Assembly (NCBI RefSeq): GCF_900564155.1
Contig: NZ_LS999839.1
Location: forward strand, 5,887,097-5,951,096
DNA length: 64,000 bases
Reading direction: 5' to 3'
Source: Pedobacter schmidteae
Lineage (GTDB): Bacteria > Bacteroidota > Bacteroidia > Sphingobacteriales > Sphingobacteriaceae
Shown here: piece by piece, positions 1 to 8,965 of the stretch
Layout of the letters: every line of letters starts with the position of its first letter
Numbering within the stretch: the first letter of the stretch is position 1
Notes under the pieces: generated by a model
What the model saw: the letters and a program-made list of their open reading frames with translations, nothing else
Databases searched by the model: none
What the model was told of the DNA's origin: nothing
Made by a program: the position numbers and the translations under genes

Positions 1-402
1 GTGTTTGCTATAGATATGAACCGTGGTCAGCAGAGTTATTTTGGCACCTTTATTCCGGACCGGGATCATGGAGATGAGCTGGTGGCCAAAACACAGTTAT
101 GCATCGAAAGCATGTATGATAAGGCAGCTACTGTTGACGATATCCTGCAACAGATACCTGCCAGCAGACGAAATATTGAACGCAGATTTAAACTGGCTAC
201 CGGAAATACAATGATAGAATACCTCCAGAAAACGAGGATAGAGGTTGCCAAAAAATTACTGGAACAAACCAACCAAAGTATTCTCGAGGTGATGTTGAAT
301 TCCGGCTATAACGACCTTAAAGCTTTCCGGCAGCTTTTTAAGAAAAGTTCGGGCATGACCCCAAAAGATTACCGCGATAAGTTTAAAGCCCGGGTTGCCT
401 AA
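1..402 (+). CDS. AraC-family regulator, C-terminal part (GlxA-like)
   Basis: This is the 3' part of a transcriptional regulator; the reading frame is open at the window edge, so the first GTG is probably internal. The visible 133 residues hold the double helix-turn-helix of the AraC family: a first helix pair around residues 43-65 (SRRNIERRFK) and the second around residues 88-120, ending in the typical FRQLFKKSSGMTPKDYR motif. The residues before it (RGQQSYFGTF) resemble the linker of GlxA-type regulators that carry an N-terminal DJ-1/PfpI-like domain; that domain lies outside the window, so this subtype is inference. The target is unknown. The downstream neighbour rpsA has its own promoter, so no operon is implied. 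Confidence 0.8.
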   Translation: MFAIDMNRGQQSYFGTFIPDRDHGDELVAKTQLCIESMYDKAATVDDILQQIPASRRNIERRFKLATGNTMIEYLQKTRIEVAKKLLEQTNQSILEVMLNSGYNDLKAFRQLFKKSSGMTPKDYRDKFKARVA

Positions 403-474
403 CTTGTAATAAGCATATACCATTTGCTTTTCTTTACAATCTGTTCTATATCAACAACATTTATCAAAAAAATC

Positions 475-505
475 TTTGGTGTAAAAATATTAATTTCTAT
501 CTTTG
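475..505 (+). promoter_or_regulatory. rpsA promoter (Bacteroidota type)
   Basis: TTTG at 475-478, a spacer of exactly 19 bp, then TATCTTTG at 498-505. This matches the Bacteroidota housekeeping consensus (TTTG / N19 / TAnnTTTG). It leaves a leader of about 30 nt containing AAGGAG before the ATG at 539. The box overlaps an in-frame TTG at 503, which rules that codon out as the start. Confidence 0.8.
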
Positions 506-538
506 CGGTCCCTCACGGGAAAAGGAGATTTAATTTTA

Positions 539-2476
539 ATGGCTAAAAAACAAGTAGCAGAAAAAGAACTAGAGGCTAAAACAGCCGAATTACAAGGCGC
601 AGACGCTCGTCTGGCTGAGAAAGAAACCATTGAGTCAGAAGCTGATTCAGTGTCGATCGAACAGATCAAATCATCATTAGCAACTCCAGATCAAGATTTT
701 GACTGGGATGCAGACGACAAAGCATTCGGAAATTACAGTGATGCAGACCGTAAAAAGTTTGAAGATATGTATACCGATACTTTCAATCAAATCAACCAAG
801 GTGAAATCATCAGCGGTACAGTTGTTTCAATCAACAACAAAGATGTGGTATTAAACGTAGGATTTAAATCAGACGGTTTGGTATCTACTTCTGAATTCCG
901 TGATACACCTGATTTGAAAGTTGGCGACAAAGTTGACGTTTTCGTGGAAGCCCCTGAAGATGCTAACGGCCAATTAATTTTATCTCGTAAAAGAGCTAAA
1001 ACCCAAAGATCATGGGAGTCGATTAATGAGGCTCTTGACAATGACAGAATCATCAACGGATTTGTTAAAAGCCGTACTAAAGGTGGTCTTATCGTTGACA
1101 TCATGGGTGTTGAAGCTTTCTTACCTGGTTCTCAAATTGACATCAAACCTATCCGCGATTACGATGTATACGTGGGTAAAACAATGGAATTCAAAGTTGT
1201 TAAGATCAACCACGAGTTTAAAAACGTAGTTGTATCTCATAAAATCTTAATCGAGGATGACTTAGAAAGCCAAAAAGTTGAAATCGTATCTAAACTTGAA
1301 AAAGGTCAGGTATTGGAAGGTACTGTTAAAAACATCACAGACTTCGGTGTGTTCATCGATTTAGGTGGTGTTGACGGCTTACTTCACATTACTGACATCT
1401 CTTGGGGCCGCATAGAGCATCCAAAAGAAGTATTGAGTTTAGACGAGAAAATCAACGTTGTAGTGCTTGACTTTGATGACGAGAAAAAACGTATTGCTTT
1501 AGGTTTAAAACAATTGACTCCTCACCCTTGGGAATCTTTAGATGCTAACTTAGCTGTTGGTTCTAAAGTTAAAGGTAAAATTGTTACTGTTGCTGATTAC
1601 GGTGCTTTCTTGGAAATCATCCCAGGTGTTGAAGGTCTAATCCACGTTTCAGAAATGTCGTGGTCACAAAACCTGCGCAGCCCTCAGGAATTCCTGAAAG
1701 TTGGCGATGAAATCGAAGCTGAAGTTTTAACTTTAGACAGAGATGATCGCAAAATGAGCTTAGGTATCAAACAATTAACTCAAGATCCTTGGCAAAATGT
1801 TGCTGAAAGATATCCTATCGGAAGCAAACATACTGCTGTAGTTAAAAACATGACTAACTTCGGTGTATTCGTAGAAATCGAAGAAGGTATCGATGGTTTA
1901 ATCCATATCTCTGATCTTTCATGGTCTAAAAAAGTTAACCACCCTAACGAATTCACTAAAGTTGGTGATACATTAGACGTAGTTGTTTTAGAATTAGACG
2001 TTGAAAGCCGCAAATTAAGCTTAGGTCACAAACAATTAGAGGAAAACCCTTGGGATACTTTCGAAACGATCTTCACGTTAGATTCAATCCACCAGGGAAC
2101 TGTTGTTAAAGTAACTGATAAAGGTGCTGTTATTGCTTTACCTTATGGTGTTGAAGGTTTCGTACCAACTAAACACATGGCTAAAGAAGACGGTGGTACC
2201 ATCAAAGCTGAAGAAACCAATGACTTCAAAATCATTGAGTTTAACAAAGATGCAAAACGTATCGTTGTTTCTCATGCCCGTATCTGGGAAGAGGCTAAAG
2301 CTGAAGCTGTTGCAGAAGAGCGTAATGCTAAGAAAAAAGAAGCTAAAGCTTCTAGCAGTGCAGTGAAAAAAGTTAAAGATTCAGTTGAAAAATCTACATT
2401 AGGTGATTTAGGTGTGCTTGCACAATTAAAACAACAAATGGAAGGTGAAGAAAACAAAGCCAAAAAAGGCGAGTAA
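539..2476 (+). CDS. rpsA: 30S ribosomal protein S1
   Basis: RNA-binding protein of the small ribosomal subunit that helps mRNA bind and unfold during initiation. The 645-residue product starts with an acidic, charged N-terminal segment and then shows successive S1/OB-fold repeats, recognisable by the recurring pattern GxVxxITDFGVFIDLGGVDGLLHITDISW and relatives near residues 90, 175, 260, 345, 430 and 515, which fits a six-domain S1. The C-terminus is rich in Lys, Glu and Ala. I chose ATG 539 because an in-frame TTG at 503 lies inside the promoter. Codon use is strongly biased, as expected for a highly expressed gene. It is monocistronic: own promoter before, hairpin terminator after. Confidence 0.97.
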   Translation: MAKKQVAEKELEAKTAELQGADARLAEKETIESEADSVSIEQIKSSLATPDQDFDWDADDKAFGNYSDADRKKFEDMYTDTFNQINQGEIISGTVVSINNKDVVLNVGFKSDGLVSTSEFRDTPDLKVGDKVDVFVEAPEDANGQLILSRKRAKTQRSWESINEALDNDRIINGFVKSRTKGGLIVDIMGVEAFLPGSQIDIKPIRDYDVYVGKTMEFKVVKINHEFKNVVVSHKILIEDDLESQKVEIVSKLEKGQVLEGTVKNITDFGVFIDLGGVDGLLHITDISWGRIEHPKEVLSLDEKINVVVLDFDDEKKRIALGLKQLTPHPWESLDANLAVGSKVKGKIVTVADYGAFLEIIPGVEGLIHVSEMSWSQNLRSPQEFLKVGDEIEAEVLTLDRDDRKMSLGIKQLTQDPWQNVAERYPIGSKHTAVVKNMTNFGVFVEIEEGIDGLIHISDLSWSKKVNHPNEFTKVGDTLDVVVLELDVESRKLSLGHKQLEENPWDTFETIFTLDSIHQGTVVKVTDKGAVIALPYGVEGFVPTKHMAKEDGGTIKAEETNDFKIIEFNKDAKRIVVSHARIWEEAKAEAVAEERNAKKKEAKASSSAVKKVKDSVEKSTLGDLGVLAQLKQQMEGEENKAKKGE

Positions 2477-2495
2477 TCTTTAAAACTTATATATT

Positions 2496-2528
2496 AAAAG
2501 CATCCCCTAACCGGGATGCTTTTTTTTT
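2496..2528 (+). terminator. rpsA terminator
   Basis: Stem AGCATCCC (2499-2506) / GGGATGCT (2513-2520), 6-nt loop, followed by eight T residues (2521-2528). It lies 22 bp past the rpsA stop and is a standard intrinsic terminator. Confidence 0.9.
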
Positions 2529-2573
2529 GCTATTTTGCAGCCACACACAATTGATCAACCAATTACCAGTTTT

Positions 2574-4178
2574 ATGAAAAAGATAGCTACAGGACTTTTA
2601 CTCATTGGCCTCCTATTTGCAAAATCGGCCAGCTCACAGTTCAACGGTATTATTCCGCAACCCGTTCAGTTTAAACACAGAATTGAACAGGCGTTCTTTA
2701 ACATCAGTCCCCAAACCAGGCTTCTGGCCGATGGTACCTTAACCCGGTCTGCAAACTTCTTCAATGACTATCTTTTAAAATACTATGGCTTTGACCTTAA
2801 ACATGCTGGAGCAGGAAATAAACAAGACATTAGTCTCAGTGTTGATGCATCTAAAAACCCAAAGGAAGGCCAGTATACGCTGATTGTAAATCCGCAAAGC
2901 ATCAAAATTAGCGGCAATTCTCCTCAAGCAGTTTTTTATGGAATTCAATCCCTAATCCAAATGTTACCAGTCGAGAAAACCCCTGGTGCTCCCCTATCTG
3001 TCCCACCATTTGAAGTGGTTGATTATCCGCGTTTTGGCTACAGAGGTATGCACCTGGATGTAAGCAGACATTTCTTCGACGTAGCTTTTGTTAAAAAATA
3101 CATTGATTACCTGGCACTGCACAAGTTAAACTATTTCCATTGGCACCTGACCGATGACCAGGGATGGAGAATTGAGATCAAAAAATATCCAAAATTGACA
3201 AGCATTGGCGCATGGCGCAATGGCACCATTATTGGTTTGTACCCTGGGACGGGCAATGACGGTTTGAAATACGGCGGTTATTATACCCGGGAAGAGGTAA
3301 AAGAAGTAATCAGATATGCAGCCGACCGCTACATCAACGTGGTCCCGGAAATTGAAATGCCAGCTCATAGTATGGCTGTGCTGGCCGCCTATCCCGAACT
3401 GGGAACGGAACCTTCAAAAAAGTATCAGGTAGCGCAAACGTGGGGAATCTTTAATAAACTAAATAATGTGTTTCAGCCAACTGAACAAACCTTTGATTTT
3501 TTAAAGAATGTACTTACCGAAGTTATGGACCTTTTCCCTTCTCCTTACATCCACATTGGCGGCGATGAGGCTTCAAAAATCTGGTGGAAACAGTCTCCCC
3601 TTTCGCAAAAAATTATGAAGGAAAATGGCTTAAAAGATGAAAGCGCTCTGCAAAGTTATTTCATACACCGAATAGAAAAATTTGTGAACAGCAAAGGCAA
3701 AACCATCATTGGCTGGGATGAGATTTTAGACGGCGGATTAGCTCCGAATGCTATTGTAATGAGTTGGAGAGGTGAAAAAGGTGGCATTGCAGCAGCAAAA
3801 CAAAAACATAAAGTGATAATGACCCCCGAAAACATGATGTACTTTAATCATAGCCAGTTTGTAAAAGATGATTCACTCACGGCAGCCCGGTTTTTGCCAT
3901 TAAAAACAGTTTATGATTACGAACCGGTTCCAGCGGTATTAAATGCCGAAGAAGCCAAATACATTTGGGGCGGACAGGCCAATTTATGGTCTGAATACAT
4001 CAGCAACCCTGCCAAAGTAGAATATATGCTGTTTCCGCGCTTAGATGCATTGAGTGAAGTCCTTTGGAGCCCTAAAGAAAAAAGAAACTATACTGACTTC
4101 CAGAATAGGCTAAAAATACAGTTTAAACGTTTCGACCTGATGAAAGTAAATTACAGTAAACGTTATTTAAATCCTTAA
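2574..4178 (+). CDS. GH20 beta-N-acetylhexosaminidase, secreted
   Basis: Glycoside hydrolase family 20 enzyme that removes terminal N-acetylglucosamine or N-acetylgalactosamine from chitooligosaccharides, glycans or peptidoglycan fragments. The 534-residue product has a signal peptide (KKIATGLLLIGLLFAKSASS), a small alpha/beta domain typical of GH20b (about residues 25-150), and the TIM-barrel domain starting at PRFGYRGMHLDVSRHFF. The catalytic pair is the Asp-Glu of the HIGGDE motif, D331-E332, used in substrate-assisted catalysis. The WHLTDDQGWRIEIK motif is also present. I preferred ATG 2574 over an in-frame TTG at 2535 because it puts the signal peptide at the N-terminus. Substrate cannot be settled from sequence. 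It stands alone between rpsA and pyrR. Confidence 0.93.
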   Translation: MKKIATGLLLIGLLFAKSASSQFNGIIPQPVQFKHRIEQAFFNISPQTRLLADGTLTRSANFFNDYLLKYYGFDLKHAGAGNKQDISLSVDASKNPKEGQYTLIVNPQSIKISGNSPQAVFYGIQSLIQMLPVEKTPGAPLSVPPFEVVDYPRFGYRGMHLDVSRHFFDVAFVKKYIDYLALHKLNYFHWHLTDDQGWRIEIKKYPKLTSIGAWRNGTIIGLYPGTGNDGLKYGGYYTREEVKEVIRYAADRYINVVPEIEMPAHSMAVLAAYPELGTEPSKKYQVAQTWGIFNKLNNVFQPTEQTFDFLKNVLTEVMDLFPSPYIHIGGDEASKIWWKQSPLSQKIMKENGLKDESALQSYFIHRIEKFVNSKGKTIIGWDEILDGGLAPNAIVMSWRGEKGGIAAAKQKHKVIMTPENMMYFNHSQFVKDDSLTAARFLPLKTVYDYEPVPAVLNAEEAKYIWGGQANLWSEYISNPAKVEYMLFPRLDALSEVLWSPKEKRNYTDFQNRLKIQFKRFDLMKVNYSKRYLNP

Positions 4179-4243
4179 AATATTTATGCACAGGCATCTA
4201 GTCATACAATTTATCTTTTTTAAATTTAAAAGCCAATTATGCA

Positions 4244-4272
4244 TTTGAGGTTACAAATTTTGGCTATATTTG
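4244..4272 (+). promoter_or_regulatory. pyrR promoter
   Basis: TATATTTG at 4265-4272 fits the -7 consensus exactly; a TTTG lies at 4244-4247 with a 17-bp spacer, slightly short. Only 16 bp separate the -7 box from the pyrR ATG, so the leader would be about 10 nt. Confidence 0.65.
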
Positions 4273-4288
4273 CATAATCTTAAAGTCA

Positions 4289-4837
4289 ATGCAAAAACGA
4301 ACCCTGCTAGACGGTCAAAAATTCCAGATCACAATTAAACGACTTTGTCATCAATTAATTGAGAATCACAACGATTTTTCTAATACAGTTTTAATTGGTA
4401 TACAGCCTCGCGGCAGCTATTTTGCCGACAGAGTGAAACATGAACTCAAAGAAGTCTTGAAAAAAAGCGTTATCCAGAAAGGTAATTTAGACATTACCTT
4501 TTTCAGAGATGACTTCAGACGGAAGGACGGACTGGTTTCGGCAAGCAGTAATACCATAGATTTTATAATTGAAGGCAAAAACGTAATCCTGATTGATGAT
4601 GTATTGTGGACAGGGCGTACTATTCGTGCAGCACTGGATGCGTTGCTTGCGTATGGAAGACCCGCTAAAGTTGAATTAATGGTGCTGATTGACAGGCGCT
4701 TTTCAAGACATGTCCCTATTGAACCAGATTACATTGGCCAGCAGGTAGATACGCTTGATTCACAGCAGGTAAGAGTAAGCTGGAAAGAAACAGAAGGAGA
4801 AGACAAAGTTATCTTAATATCAGAAAGCAATAAATAA
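4289..4837 (+). CDS. pyrR: PyrR: pyrimidine regulator / uracil phosphoribosyltransferase
   Basis: Member of the PyrR/phosphoribosyltransferase family. Family members convert uracil and PRPP to UMP, and in Firmicutes also bind pyr mRNA to control attenuation. The 182-residue product is full length. The PRPP-binding loop is clear: VILIDDVLWTGRTIRAALDA near residues 96-115, preceded by the IGIQPRGSYFA region. It is followed after one base by pyrB, so the two are co-transcribed and linked to pyrimidine synthesis or salvage. The predicted 5' leader is too short to hold an antiterminator/terminator pair, so the classical attenuation role is not supported at this locus. Confidence 0.92.
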   Translation: MQKRTLLDGQKFQITIKRLCHQLIENHNDFSNTVLIGIQPRGSYFADRVKHELKEVLKKSVIQKGNLDITFFRDDFRRKDGLVSASSNTIDFIIEGKNVILIDDVLWTGRTIRAALDALLAYGRPAKVELMVLIDRRFSRHVPIEPDYIGQQVDTLDSQQVRVSWKETEGEDKVILISESNK

Positions 4838-4838
4838 T

Positions 4839-5771
4839 ATGGCAGTAGAAAAATTATCAACCCGACATCTTTTAGGCATTAAAGATATTAACCGGAATGA
4901 TATCGAACTTATCTTCGAAACTGCAGATAATTTTAAAGACGTGATTAACAGACCCATAAAGAGGGTACCTACGTTAAGGGATGTCACCATTGCCAATATA
5001 TTTTTCGAAAACTCTACCCGTACCAAGCTGTCATTTGAATTGGCCGAAAAACGGCTATCGGCAGACGTGGTTAATTTTGCGGCCTCCTCTTCATCTGTAA
5101 GTAAAGGCGAAACATTAATTGATACGGTAAACAATATTCTGGCCATGAAGGTAGATATGGTGGTAATGCGCCATCCTTACGCCGGTGCAGGTCAGTTTTT
5201 AAGCAAGCACATTAAAGCCCAAATTGTAAATGCCGGAGACGGTGCACACGAACATCCAACTCAGGCTTTATTAGATGCGTTCTCTATTCGCGAACGGCTG
5301 GGTGAAGTTGCGGGCAAAAAAGTAGTGATTGTGGGCGACATCTTGCATTCGCGGGTAGCGGTTTCAAATATTCTATGTTTGCAAAAACTAGGTGCCGAAG
5401 TAATGGTATGCGGCCCAACAACATTAATTCCTAAACATATTGAAAGTTTGGGCGTAAAAGTTGAACACGACCTGATAAAAGCACTGAACTGGTGCGACGT
5501 TGCCAATATGCTACGCATACAGTTAGAACGTCAGGATATCAAATATTTCCCATCATTAAGAGAATATGCGATGATGTATGGTCTGAACAAACAGATTCTC
5601 GATAACCTGAACAAAGAGATCATAATCATGCACCCCGGCCCAATAAACCGAGGGGTAGAGATTACCAGTGACGTGGCTGATAGCAAACAATCGATCATTC
5701 TGGACCAGGTTGAAAATGGCGTGGCCGTGCGTATGGCAGTATTGTATCTGCTGGCTGCTCAAAACGATTAA
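4839..5771 (+). CDS. pyrB: Aspartate carbamoyltransferase catalytic subunit
   Basis: Catalyses carbamoyl phosphate + L-aspartate to N-carbamoyl-L-aspartate, the committed step of pyrimidine synthesis in the cytoplasm. The 310-residue length is standard. The carbamoyl phosphate site is seen as FENSTRTKLSFELAEKRL (about residues 53-70), the HPTQALLDAF motif near 139-148 and the HPGPINRGVE motif near 264-273. No regulatory pyrI follows, so it probably works as an unlinked catalytic trimer; that is inference from the absence of a neighbour. It starts one base after the pyrR stop. Confidence 0.97.
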   Translation: MAVEKLSTRHLLGIKDINRNDIELIFETADNFKDVINRPIKRVPTLRDVTIANIFFENSTRTKLSFELAEKRLSADVVNFAASSSSVSKGETLIDTVNNILAMKVDMVVMRHPYAGAGQFLSKHIKAQIVNAGDGAHEHPTQALLDAFSIRERLGEVAGKKVVIVGDILHSRVAVSNILCLQKLGAEVMVCGPTTLIPKHIESLGVKVEHDLIKALNWCDVANMLRIQLERQDIKYFPSLREYAMMYGLNKQILDNLNKEIIIMHPGPINRGVEITSDVADSKQSIILDQVENGVAVRMAVLYLLAAQND

Positions 5772-5937
5772 CGACCGTTCCCGTACCTTTCCTATTATAT
5801 TTATCAGATATTTTTAAAGGATCAATACGAAGTTTCTTTTATAACCGTTAAACCTGTGTTATCAACACATGTTAATTTCTTATGTTAATAAGACCCAATA
5901 CTATATTTATATTAGTACCAACCATATTTGAAATCAG

Positions 5938-8900
5938 ATGTCAAAAAAATACCTATTTATTCCGCTACTGTTAGCAGGCGGCTTTACGGCCGGTTATGCG
6001 CAAACAAGTGTACTAGTTAACCTCAACAAAAATTACCAGACAGGCTTAGAACTGCTGGATAAGGAGAAATATGTAGCCGCTGCACAGCAGTTTAGACTGG
6101 TTGAACAGTTAAGGCAAAAACCGGGTACTCAACCCGAAAGTAATGCTGAACTGTCGATGCTGAAAGAAAATGCTAAGTTTTATGCCGCTGTATGTGCATT
6201 GGAATTGGGTAACAGCGATGCTGAAAGTTTATTCCAGAATTTTATAAAAGATTACCCTTTAAATCCCAATACCAAACTGGCTTACTTCCACGTAGGTAAA
6301 TCTTACTTTGAACAAAAAAACTATCAGAAAGCATTGGAATGGTTTGAAAAGACCGATCCTTCTACTCTATCCGGCAAACAACGACTGGAATATCAGTTTA
6401 AACAAGGCTACGCTTATTTTGAACTGAAAGACACGGAGAAAGCTGAGCCTTTGTTTGAAGCAGTAAAGAAAGAAAAATCCCCATTTCAGGAAAGTGCCAC
6501 CTACTACTTTGCCTATATCAATTACCTGAATAAGGAATATAAAACTGCACTGAGCAATTTTGAAAAACTGAAAGGATCACCTACATACGAAGCTAGTTAT
6601 CCGTATTATATTACGTCAATGTATTACCTCGATGAACGGTACGATGATGTGATTAACTATGCCATTCCTATTTTAAAGACCCCTAAACAACAATATGAAG
6701 CAGAGATGCTGAGCCTGATTGCAGCCTCGTATTTCGCAAAGTCTGACTATGTGAACGCCGAAAAGTATTTCAGTGATTTCTATGCCAAAGACAAATCGAA
6801 CAATAAAAACAATCTTTTCACTTACCAATATGGCTATTCATTGTTTGAGTTAAAAAAGTATACAGCATCAGTTTCTGTACTGGAAAAACTAGATAGTGAT
6901 GATATTTACCTGCAAAGCGGGATGTATACCTTAGGCCGCTCTTTTTTACAGCTCAAGAATAAAGAAAAAGCAAGAAGTGCTTTCTTCAGGGCATCCCGAC
7001 TTGATTTTGACAAGGTAATACAAGAGGAAGCATGGATTAATTATGCCCGTTTAAGTTATGAACTGGAATTCAACCAGCAGGCCCTGGAAGCTACTCAGAA
7101 CTTCTTAAAACAATTTCCAACTTCACGTAAAGTAAATGAGGCCAAAACCCTATTGGGAGAGATTCTATTGACCAGCAGAAACTATCAGGCCGCTATTGAT
7201 ATTTTAGAACCTATTCAGAACAAATCGGAAGAAGCAAAAGAAGCTTATCAAAAAGTAACTTATTTCAGAGGCCTGGAATTTTATAATGAAAGAGCGTTCC
7301 CAAATGCACTTTCGATGTTTCTACGTTCCGAAAAATTCCCTCAGGATGAAGAAATTCTGGCCTTAAATACCTACTGGAAAGCTGAAGCTTGTTACGAACT
7401 GAGAAAATTTGGTGAAGCAGTAAAGCATTTTGAGACCTTTCTGGATATGCCCGGAGCAAGTAAAACAGGCGTTTATAACTTTGCCAATTACGCGCTTGCC
7501 TATTCTGCATTTGAGGATGAACGCTATGGAAAAGCAGCCAATTATTTCGAACGTTTTTTAAAAGGCAATGATAAAGATTTAAAAACAATTAACGACGCGA
7601 CCATCAGGCTGGCAGATTCTTATTTTGTAAATAAAAGCTACGGAAATGCGCTATTAAATTATAACAAAATTATAGGTAATAGAGCTACAGGTGAAGATTA
7701 CGCCTTGTTTCAACGTGGCATGATACAAGGACTTGAAAATCAAAATGATGCCAAAATTGCTACCATGCAAAGTCTGCTTAAACAATTCCCAACCTCAAAT
7801 TATGCAGACGACGCAGGTTTTGAAATGGCTTATACTTATTTTAATAAAGGAGATCTGGATAAGTCAAAGTCTGATTTGATTGGTCTGGTAAGCCAGTATC
7901 CAAACAGCAGCTATGTGCCGCGGGCATTGGTAACCATAGGTTTGGTACAATACAATCAGGATCAGGACGATGCCGCATTGGAATCATTTAAAAAAGTAAT
8001 CAGGGATTACGCAAGTACCGAAGAAGCAAAGCAGGCACTAGAGTCCATTAAAAACATTTATGTGGACAAAGGAGATTCTCAAGGGTTTATTACCTATGCA
8101 GGTACCACTCCTCTTGGCAACTATTCATCGGCAGAACAGGATAATATTTTGTTTCAGGGTGCAAATAACCTTTACCTTAAAGGAGATGCAAAAGGAGCTT
8201 TTGAAGCGGTAAATGCTTACTTCGATAAATTTCCTAAGGCTATCCATGATAAGGAAGCGAAATTTATCAGAGCAGAATCGCTGGTAAAACTCGGCCGCCC
8301 TAATGATGCTGTTCCTGATTACGAATATATTTTGAACGACTGGACAAGTGACTATACCGAACGCTCACTGGTTAGCATCTCCAAACTGTTCCTGGATCAG
8401 AAAAAATATAACGAAGCTATTTTATATCTGAAACGTTTGGAAACTACAGCAGATTACAAAGCACACTATACTTATGCATTAAACAACCTTTTAAAAGCCT
8501 ACAGCGAATTGAACATGTCAGATGACGTGTTAAAATATGTGCAACTGGTTAAAGAATCGGACAAGGCATCTGAAGAAGAAAAAAATAGTGTAGATCTGTA
8601 TGCAGGTAAAGCCTATTTGATTAAAGCCGATACCACCCTGGCCATAAAATCGTTTAATGCGGTAACAGCTAAAACAAAAACAATAGCTGCCGCTGAAGCC
8701 AAGTACAACCTGGCAGCGGTGCAGTATGCAAAAAGAGAATATAAAACATCAACCAAAACTTGTTTCGACTTGATCAACAACATGCCTTCCTACGATTATT
8801 GGGTGGCCAAAGCATTTATATTGCTTGCAGATAACTATGTTGCCTTGAAAGACAATTTACAGGCTAAAAGTACACTATTGAGTATTATAGACAACTATGA

Positions 8901-8955
8901 AGGCAAGGACGACATTGTACCTACTGCCAAAGCCAAATTAGAAAAAATTAAATAA
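5938..8955 (+). CDS. Large periplasmic tetratricopeptide-repeat protein
   Basis: A 1005-residue exported protein with a signal peptide (KKYLFIPLLLAGGFTAGYAQ, cleavage likely before TSVLV). The rest is almost entirely alpha-helical repeats of TPR or TPR-like type, seen as recurring patterns such as AYFHVGKSYFEQKNYQKALEWFEK and DDAGFEMAYTYFNKGDLDKSK. No catalytic motif was found. TPR arrays act as protein-protein scaffolds. The gene opens a tight cluster with a small beta-barrel protein, an HU-CCDC81/SPOR protein and ExbB-ExbD-TonB; with only 10 bp to the next gene, co-expression is very likely. I infer a periplasmic adaptor in an energised envelope complex, resembling the YbgF position in Tol-Pal loci. 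The exact role is unknown. Confidence 0.85.
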   Translation: MSKKYLFIPLLLAGGFTAGYAQTSVLVNLNKNYQTGLELLDKEKYVAAAQQFRLVEQLRQKPGTQPESNAELSMLKENAKFYAAVCALELGNSDAESLFQNFIKDYPLNPNTKLAYFHVGKSYFEQKNYQKALEWFEKTDPSTLSGKQRLEYQFKQGYAYFELKDTEKAEPLFEAVKKEKSPFQESATYYFAYINYLNKEYKTALSNFEKLKGSPTYEASYPYYITSMYYLDERYDDVINYAIPILKTPKQQYEAEMLSLIAASYFAKSDYVNAEKYFSDFYAKDKSNNKNNLFTYQYGYSLFELKKYTASVSVLEKLDSDDIYLQSGMYTLGRSFLQLKNKEKARSAFFRASRLDFDKVIQEEAWINYARLSYELEFNQQALEATQNFLKQFPTSRKVNEAKTLLGEILLTSRNYQAAIDILEPIQNKSEEAKEAYQKVTYFRGLEFYNERAFPNALSMFLRSEKFPQDEEILALNTYWKAEACYELRKFGEAVKHFETFLDMPGASKTGVYNFANYALAYSAFEDERYGKAANYFERFLKGNDKDLKTINDATIRLADSYFVNKSYGNALLNYNKIIGNRATGEDYALFQRGMIQGLENQNDAKIATMQSLLKQFPTSNYADDAGFEMAYTYFNKGDLDKSKSDLIGLVSQYPNSSYVPRALVTIGLVQYNQDQDDAALESFKKVIRDYASTEEAKQALESIKNIYVDKGDSQGFITYAGTTPLGNYSSAEQDNILFQGANNLYLKGDAKGAFEAVNAYFDKFPKAIHDKEAKFIRAESLVKLGRPNDAVPDYEYILNDWTSDYTERSLVSISKLFLDQKKYNEAILYLKRLETTADYKAHYTYALNNLLKAYSELNMSDDVLKYVQLVKESDKASEEEKNSVDLYAGKAYLIKADTTLAIKSFNAVTAKTKTIAAAEAKYNLAAVQYAKREYKTSTKTCFDLINNMPSYDYWVAKAFILLADNYVALKDNLQAKSTLLSIIDNYEGKDDIVPTAKAKLEKIK

Positions 8956-8965
8956 GAAGAGCGAC

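Noticed and set aside
503..538. Upstream TTG start for rpsA
   Set aside because: It overlaps the -7 box TATCTTTG and would not be in the transcript.
4179..4288. Possible pyrimidine riboswitch or attenuator upstream of pyrR
   Set aside because: No pair of alternative hairpins followed by T-run was found, and the best promoter lies immediately before the gene.
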